Assembly: GCA_002395135.1 (NCBI GenBank)
Contig: DGWC01000049.1
Location: 1 to 30,080, forward strand
DNA from: Prevotella sp. UBA4268
GTDB lineage: Bacteria; Bacteroidota; Bacteroidia; Bacteroidales; Bacteroidaceae
Reading direction: 5' to 3'
Length of the DNA: 30,080 bases
The notes beneath the pieces are model-generated. The model did no database searches and was not told the origin of the DNA. It was given only the letters and a program-made list of their open reading frames with translations. The translations under genes were made by a program, and so were the position numbers. Below are positions 25,232-30,080 of the stretch, piece after piece (position 1 is the stretch's first letter; each line of letters starts with the position of its first letter).

Positions 25232-26300
25232 AAAGATTCGCGTGGCTATCACGCACGGAGACACAAATGGCATAGGTTATGAACTGATATTCAAGACGTT
25301 TGCAGACCCTGTGATGCTGGAACTGTGCACGCCCATCATCTATGGTTCGCCCAAAGTGGCTGCCTATCACAGGAATGTGCTCAACAACCAGGCAAACTTC
25401 ACCATCATTAATAAGGCCGAAGACGCACGGGATGGAAGAATCAACCTGCTCACCACTTTCGACGAGGAGGTGAAAGTGGAAATCGGGAATGTGTCCACCG
25501 ACTCTTCACGGGCTGCTGCGACAGCACTCAAAAAGGCGATATCCGACTACGGGCAAGGCGGTTTCGACGTGCTCGTCACTGTTCCCGTAGATGCCGAAGG
25601 CTTTCAGGCACTCGGCATGGAGGCCTCATCGCAAACAAAGTATATCGAGCAACTGACAGGCAACAAGGATAGCGCCATGACCATTCTCGTCAATGAGTCC
25701 GTGAGAGTGGCCATCCTCACACCACAAATTCCCGTGAAAGAGGCCATTCCTGCCATCACAAAAGAATCCATTGTCAGCAAAACCATACTTTTCCATGAGT
25801 CGCTTAAGCGCGACTTCAGGGTTTCTTCTCCTCGCATCGCCATATTGACGCTGAACCCGGAGAACAGCAACGGCAAGGAAGAGAGCGACATCCTCGTTCC
25901 CGCCATCAACGAACTGGAAGAAAAAGGCATTCAGGCTTTCGGCCCGTATCCTGCCGATTCTTTCTTCGGCAACAACATGAATGATGCCTTTGACGGTATC
26001 ATCGCCATGTATCACGACCAGGGAACGATACCTTTCAAAACCCTCGACAACGGAAACGGCATTACATATACAACAGGACTTCCATTCGTGCACACGTCCA
26101 CTATCCATGGAGCCATTATCGAACAGGCAGGAAAAGGAACCGTTGACGAGAGTTCTTTCCGACATGCAGTATACCAGGCCATCGACATCTGCCGCAACCG
26201 TGCAAACTACGAAGAGCCTTTGAGGAACCCGCTGAAGAAACTCTATCACGAGAAACGTGACGACAGCGAGAAGGTAAGATTTGCCATACCCAAACAATAA
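25221..26300 (+). CDS. PdxA-family protein (4-hydroxythreonine-4-phosphate dehydrogenase-like), atypical active site
   Basis: PdxA oxidises 4-phosphohydroxy-L-threonine in the DXP-dependent route to vitamin B6. The 359-aa protein aligns along its length with PdxA: THGDTNGIGYEL (11-22), SLKRDF...PRIAILTLNP (194-213), GPYPADSFF (241-249), IIAMYHDQG (260-268) and TTGLPFVHTSTIHGAI (284-299). Metal-ligand equivalents His265 and His296 are present. However, the canonical GHTE is SQTK (Gln138), the THLP histidine is Gln169 in TPQIP, the LNPHAGE is LNPENSN, and DHGT is IHGA. So the fold is clear, but classic activity is doubtful; it could be a related dehydrogenase or a non-catalytic protein. It overlaps the DUF4837 gene by 11 nt. 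I withhold the symbol pdxA for this reason. Confidence 0.88.
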   Translation: MENRKIRVAITHGDTNGIGYELIFKTFADPVMLELCTPIIYGSPKVAAYHRNVLNNQANFTIINKAEDARDGRINLLTTFDEEVKVEIGNVSTDSSRAAATALKKAISDYGQGGFDVLVTVPVDAEGFQALGMEASSQTKYIEQLTGNKDSAMTILVNESVRVAILTPQIPVKEAIPAITKESIVSKTILFHESLKRDFRVSSPRIAILTLNPENSNGKEESDILVPAINELEEKGIQAFGPYPADSFFGNNMNDAFDGIIAMYHDQGTIPFKTLDNGNGITYTTGLPFVHTSTIHGAIIEQAGKGTVDESSFRHAVYQAIDICRNRANYEEPLRNPLKKLYHEKRDDSEKVRFAIPKQ

Positions 26301-26318
26301 AACAAGTTTTTCTCACGG

Positions 26319-27386
26319 ATGAATAAAAAGTATCAGAACGGATTCTTTGTCTTCGGACTGCTCATCCTCATCTTAATGCTCACCCAACTGAATTATGATG
26401 AGGTGTGGACAGGTCTAAGGCATACTGGATACTGGTTCTTCGCCGTGGTTTTCATCTGGGCTGTACTCTATGTGTTCAACACACTGACATGGTACATTAT
26501 TATTAATAGCCAGGATTCTTCACTGTCAGCCGGCTCCGCCTCAGCAGACGTGCAAGCGCCAGAAAGCAAGAATCCTAAAGGGAAAGACGAGAAAAACAAA
26601 ACGTCAGCGGTATCTTTCTGGTGGCTTTACAAAGTTACCATCTCTGGATTTGCTCTGAATTACGCCACACCGGGAGGTCTGATGGGCGGAGAGCCTTATC
26701 GCATCATGGAACTGTCGCCGATGATTGGAACAGAGCGCGCATCCTCATCGGTGATTCTCTATGTAATGACCCACATATTCAGCCATTTCTGTTTCTGGCT
26801 GCTGGCTGTGGGGCTTTTCGTTCTCACACAGCCTGTCCACCTGTATTTAGGCATCTTGCTATTATTGATAACAGCCTTCTGCATCGCTGGCATCTGGTTC
26901 TTCATCAAGGGATACCGGAAAGGACTCACCCTCAGACTGATGAATCTGATGAAGCACTGCCCCGGTGCGAAAAGATGGACAAGGCGCTTTATTGAAAAAC
27001 ATGGTTCACAACTCGACACCATAGACAAGCAGATTGCCAGTCTTCACAACCAGAATCCCAAAACGTTTATCTCTGCCGTGCTGATCGAATTAGGCGTAAG
27101 GGTTGCCTCAGCCTTGGAGATTTTCTTTATCCTGCTGGTCATCATGCCCAGTGCCAACTATATCCAATGCATTCTGATATTAGCATTTACGTCACTATTT
27201 GCCAACATGTTGTTTTTCATGCCACTGCAACTGGGAGGCCGGGAAGGCGGCTTCATCATGTCGGTGAATGGACTGGGAATGACAGCCAGTGCCGGCATTT
27301 TTGTTGCGCTCATTGTCAGAATACGTGAATTGATATGGACAGCCATCGGGCTCCTGCTCATTAAAATTGAAAGGAAAAAGAAATAA
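26319..27386 (+). CDS. Lysylphosphatidylglycerol synthase TM-like / flippase-like membrane protein
   Basis: This 355-aa polytopic inner-membrane protein (about seven to eight helices) belongs to the LPG_synthase_TM (UPF0104-like) group. [23 protein letters not shown] (about 110-132), the [11 protein letters not shown] region and [23 protein letters not shown] (about 297-319) are characteristic. Members lack the catalytic aminoacyl-transfer domain and are thought to move or present lipids; the substrate is not known. Between helices 2 and 3 (about 63-97) lies a hydrophilic Ser/Lys/Glu-rich loop ([13 protein letters not shown]...GKDEKNK) that looks like a lineage-specific insertion. It begins 18 nt after the pdxA-like stop and ends about 160 bp before the sigma-54 regulator. 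Overlap with other transporter families is unlikely. Confidence 0.88.
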   Translation: MNKKYQNGFFVFGLLILILMLTQLNYDEVWTGLRHTGYWFFAVVFIWAVLYVFNTLTWYIIINSQDSSLSAGSASADVQAPESKNPKGKDEKNKTSAVSFWWLYKVTISGFALNYATPGGLMGGEPYRIMELSPMIGTERASSSVILYVMTHIFSHFCFWLLAVGLFVLTQPVHLYLGILLLLITAFCIAGIWFFIKGYRKGLTLRLMNLMKHCPGAKRWTRRFIEKHGSQLDTIDKQIASLHNQNPKTFISAVLIELGVRVASALEIFFILLVIMPSANYIQCILILAFTSLFANMLFFMPLQLGGREGGFIMSVNGLGMTASAGIFVALIVRIRELIWTAIGLLLIKIERKKK

Positions 27387-27532
27387 CTCCTCCCCCTATT
27401 CGCCCGTTCATATTCATTACCGTTCTTGTTGTCTACACACGATAATCATTTATGAACCACCAGAAAAGGGGCAAAATCAGATAATAAAAGCAAAAAATCT
27501 GCCAGAATTGCAGTTATTTCAAATAAAATATG

Positions 27533-27540
27533 TAATTTTG
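27533..27540 (+). promoter_or_regulatory. -7 box of the sigma-54 regulator gene, close to the start codon
   Basis: TAATTTTG matches TAnnTTTG and ends only 8 nt before ATG 27549. A TTG lies 23 nt upstream of the box (27508-27510). The predicted transcript would have a leader of only a few bases. The 160-bp gap has no other clear box. Confidence 0.5.
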
Positions 27541-27548
27541 TCAGCCCA

Positions 27549-28799
27549 ATGAACACATCAGAGTTACAGAGAACCAAGCAGCGATACAATATTGTGGGTA
27601 ACAACCCTGACTTGAATCGCGCACTTGACGTTGCCTTACAGGTAGCGCCAACAGATCTTTCTGTGCTGATTGTCGGAGAAAGCGGTGTCGGAAAGGAAAT
27701 CATTCCCCGGGTAATCCACGACAATTCACCGCGCCGGCGCGAGAAATACTTTGCGATTAACTGCGGATCCATCCCTGAAGGAACCATCGACAGCGAACTT
27801 TTCGGGCATGAAAAGGGATCTTTCACGGGGGCTGTCGGTGAAAGCGAAGGTTATTTCGGCGTTGCCAACAAAGGCACCATCTTCCTCGACGAGGTGGGCG
27901 AACTGCCATTGGCCACACAGGCAAGACTCTTGCGCGTGCTGGAGACGGGTGAGTATATCCGCGTGGGAGGGCAAAAGATAATGAAAACGGATGTTCGCAT
28001 CGTGGCTGCGACCAACCTGAACATCCAAAAGGCTATCACTGAAGGCAGGTTCCGCGAAGACCTTTACTACCGACTGAATACCATTCCCATTCAGATGCCG
28101 CCACTGCGCGACCGCGGTGAAGATATCATCTTGCTCTTCAGACTCTTTGCCATGCAAATGGCTGAGAAATATAAACTGCCCAAAATCACACTCACGGAAG
28201 AAGCGCGAGAAATGATGCTGCACTATAAATGGCCCGGAAACGTAAGGCAGTTGAAGAACATCACCGAACAGATGTCCGTGCTCAGCGAACAACGGCAAAT
28301 CACCGGTGACCTGCTGCGCAAGTTCATTCCGCAAGATATAGAAAGCACGATGCTGGCAACAATCTCCAGCACGAGCGACAGCCACAGTTACGAGAGTGAA
28401 CGTGAAATTCTGTATAAGATCCTATATGAGTTAAGAGGGAATGTTTCTGATCTGAGAAGAGACATGAACAGTTTGCGCAAGCAACTTGATGAGGTGCACA
28501 ATGCCGGCATGATCGGACAGCCGGTTGGCAAACAGGTTCCAGCCATCATCAGACAACAAGACACACAGTATGCAGGACAAAACACATACCAGCAGTTGGA
28601 AACAACCAACAACACCGTGGATGCCATTGCTGAAGAAATATCAGAACCAGAATCGCTGAATCTTGAAAACATCGGAAGGCAAATGGTGGTGAAAGCCCTT
28701 GAAAAGAACGGAGGAAACAGGAAAAAGGCAGCGGCAGAACTGGGAATCTCTGACCGCACGCTTTACAGAAGAATCAAACAATTCGGATTAGACCAATGA
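27549..28799 (+). CDS. Sigma-54-dependent Fis-type transcriptional activator
   Basis: This is a 416-aa AAA+ activator of sigma-54 RNA polymerase. There is no receiver or sensory domain: the AAA+ module begins almost at once (about 14-240). It has Walker A GESGVGKE (43-50), Walker B TIFLDEVGELP (110-120) and arginine-rich sensor regions (FREDLYYRLNTIPIQMPPLRDR). The sigma-54 contact loop reads GSFTGA (90-95) rather than the usual GAFTGA. A linker with a short coiled coil (about 295-320, LRRDMNSLRKQLDEV) leads to a Fis-type HTH (about 380-412, NRKKAAAELGISDRTLYRRIKQFG). The stop overlaps the lptE start. Lacking a sensor, it may be controlled by its abundance or by a partner. Target genes are unknown; no -24/-12 promoter was recognised in the window. 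Confidence 0.94.
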   Translation: MNTSELQRTKQRYNIVGNNPDLNRALDVALQVAPTDLSVLIVGESGVGKEIIPRVIHDNSPRRREKYFAINCGSIPEGTIDSELFGHEKGSFTGAVGESEGYFGVANKGTIFLDEVGELPLATQARLLRVLETGEYIRVGGQKIMKTDVRIVAATNLNIQKAITEGRFREDLYYRLNTIPIQMPPLRDRGEDIILLFRLFAMQMAEKYKLPKITLTEEAREMMLHYKWPGNVRQLKNITEQMSVLSEQRQITGDLLRKFIPQDIESTMLATISSTSDSHSYESEREILYKILYELRGNVSDLRRDMNSLRKQLDEVHNAGMIGQPVGKQVPAIIRQQDTQYAGQNTYQQLETTNNTVDAIAEEISEPESLNLENIGRQMVVKALEKNGGNRKKAAAELGISDRTLYRRIKQFGLDQ

Positions 28800-29365
28800 T
28801 CATGGCAAGAAACAAGAGAATATCACATACGCTGTGCAAAAGCAAGACCCTCACCGGCCTTGCCTACGCATGCTGTATCGGCCTTTTCCTGGCATGCACA
28901 TTCATCGCATGTGTGCCACAATACTCTTTCAACGGGTCCAGCATTGACTATTCCAAAACCAAGACCATCACCATTGCAGACTTTCCGATACGATCCAATT
29001 ACGTGTGGGGACCGATGGCGGGTATCTTCAACAACCAACTGAAAGACGCCTATGGCAACCACACGAAACTCATACAAGTGAAACGCAACGGTGACCTGGT
29101 TCTCGAAGGCGAGATAACACAGTATCAGCAACGCAACAAAGCCGTGACTGCCGAGGGACATTCGGCAATGACAGAATTGTCTATGACCGTCAACGTGAGG
29201 TTCACGAACAACAAGAACCACGCAGAAGACTTTGAAAAGCAGTTCACGGCAAATGCATCATACGAGACGACACAAAGCCTTAATTCCGTACAGGAAGAAT
29301 TGGTAACACAGATGGTAAAAGACATCGTAGACCAGATATTCAACGCGACAGTAGCAAATTGGTAA
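28796..29365 (+). CDS. lptE: LptE family LPS-assembly lipoprotein
   Basis: LptE is the outer-membrane lipoprotein that plugs the LptD barrel and helps insert lipopolysaccharide into the outer leaflet. The 189-aa protein has a long N-region and a hydrophobic segment ending in lipobox TFIAC (Cys39). The mature part contains VPQYSFNGSSIDYSKTKTITIADFPIRS, the hallmark of Bacteroidetes LptE, and the beta-strand segment LVLEGEITQYQQRNKAVTAEGHSAMTELSMTVNVRFTN. The ATG at 28796 overlaps the activator stop; a second ATG 6 nt downstream (28802) is an equally good start. It is followed with one shared base (TAATG) by the TPR-like gene. The gene order activator - lptE - TPR-like protein is, as I recall, typical in Bacteroidales and usually leads to secG, which would lie beyond the window. 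Confidence 0.92.
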   Translation: MIMARNKRISHTLCKSKTLTGLAYACCIGLFLACTFIACVPQYSFNGSSIDYSKTKTITIADFPIRSNYVWGPMAGIFNNQLKDAYGNHTKLIQVKRNGDLVLEGEITQYQQRNKAVTAEGHSAMTELSMTVNVRFTNNKNHAEDFEKQFTANASYETTQSLNSVQEELVTQMVKDIVDQIFNATVANW

Positions 29366-30080
29366 TGAATTTAGAGCATCTGATACAACATCCGGAAACA
29401 ATGGACAAGGAAACGCTATATGACCTGCGCGCACTCCTTGCCCAATACCCGTATTATCAGACAGCAAGACTCCTCCTGCTGCAAAACCTCTATCTTCTCC
29501 ATGACACGTCATTCGATGAAGAACTCAGACAGGCTGCCATCTATATCACCGACAGCAAAGTGATATTCAACCTGATTGAAGCAGGACACTATCGGCTACG
29601 AAACAATACCGCCAACGTACTGCCGACAAACAAACCGGAGCAACCGGCCAACAGAACAATATCACTGATCGACAGATTCCTGAACTCACTGCCCGAGGAA
29701 GGGAAAACAAAGGAGGGAGAGCCAAAACCCAGAAAACCGACCCCTGCCGATGCTGCCGTCGACTATGTGTCATACCTGCTCGAGACCAGTATGGATGAAG
29801 AACAGCAGGATGATCAGCAGCCTCTCATGAAAGGACAGAACCTCATTGACAATTTCATCAACAACGAAGGAGGCAGTTTCACATTAAAGGACGATCCTGA
29901 ATTTTTTCCACAATTGGACGAAAATGGCAAATCTGACGAAAAAGAGGAAGAAGAAGGCTATTTCACAGAGACTTTAGCCCGAATTTACATCAAACAAGGC
30001 AGATATTCCAAGGCTTTGGAAATTATTAAGCGTTTAAATTTGATTTATCCAAAAAAAAATGCTTACTTTGCAGACCAAAT
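29365..30080 (+). CDS. TPR-like protein of unknown function (3' end outside window)
   Basis: I read 238 residues up to the right edge. The start MNLEHLIQHPETMDKETLYDLRALLAQYPYYQTARLLLLQNLYLLHD resembles a Bacteroidetes family found between lptE and secG. A low-complexity charged middle (about 90-200, rich in Glu, Lys, Asp, Gln) leads to ETLARIYIKQGRYSKALEIIKRLNLIYPKKNAYFADQI, which has the A/Y-A-L spacing of a single TPR helix pair. There is no signal peptide, so it is probably cytoplasmic. The ATG shares one base with the lptE stop (TAATG), implying translational coupling. Function is unknown; a role as a scaffold in envelope biogenesis would be speculation. Confidence 0.88.
   Translation, partial: MNLEHLIQHPETMDKETLYDLRALLAQYPYYQTARLLLLQNLYLLHDTSFDEELRQAAIYITDSKVIFNLIEAGHYRLRNNTANVLPTNKPEQPANRTISLIDRFLNSLPEEGKTKEGEPKPRKPTPADAAVDYVSYLLETSMDEEQQDDQQPLMKGQNLIDNFINNEGGSFTLKDDPEFFPQLDENGKSDEKEEEEGYFTETLARIYIKQGRYSKALEIIKRLNLIYPKKNAYFADQ

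Overview
The window looks like a chromosomal segment of a Prevotella/Segatella-type member of the Bacteroidales. The reasons are a SusC/SusD pair with its own sigma/anti-sigma genes, the Bacteroidetes-type fusion of MurF and alanine racemase, the block rlmN - DUF4837 - pdxA-like - flippase-like - sigma-54 regulator - lptE, and repeated promoter matches to the Bacteroidetes housekeeping consensus (TTTG, about 20 bp, TAnnTTTG). I see no rRNA, tRNA, complete insertion sequence or CRISPR array.

Layout. (1) Bases 1-6112, minus strand: a nutrient-uptake locus read ECF sigma factor -> FecR-type anti-sigma factor -> SusC receptor with an STN signalling domain -> SusD lipoprotein, which runs off the left edge. 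(2) 6113-6674: AT-rich spacer with three hairpins, one a convincing terminator. (3) 6675-8159, minus: a hexuronate-type MFS transporter with its own promoter. (4) 8258-17180, minus: a cell-wall block. A 1230-aa three-part protein (GT2 glycosyltransferase-like, HIT-like DUF4922, SpoIID/LytB) is followed by two tandem AmpG-like permeases and then, from its own promoter, the MurF-Alr fusion. (5) 17181-18839, plus: a long leader, a lipoprotein of unknown function and a DUF805 membrane protein. (6) 18840-19833: a low-coding region with gene remnants, perfect inverted repeats and a strictly 22-bp-periodic array. (7) 19883-30080, plus: carB, then a tightly packed and often overlapping row of housekeeping and envelope genes (rlmN, DUF4837 lipoprotein, pdxA-like, flippase-like membrane protein, sigma-54 activator, lptE, and a TPR-like protein cut by the right edge).

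How they work together. Substrate at the SusC/D pair would be sensed through the SusC STN domain, passed to FecR and used to free the ECF sigma factor, which would boost the locus. The block at 8-17 kb suggests import or reworking of cell-wall fragments next to D-alanine and UDP-MurNAc-pentapeptide synthesis.

Most unusual items: the 22-bp array of near-palindromic cores at 19387-19540; a PdxA-family protein that has lost several canonical active-site residues; the glycosyltransferase-HIT-SpoIID fusion without a signal peptide beside duplicated AmpG-like permeases; and a sigma-54 activator with GSFTGA in place of GAFTGA and an apparently near-leaderless promoter. Family assignments come from recognised motifs only; no database search was possible.
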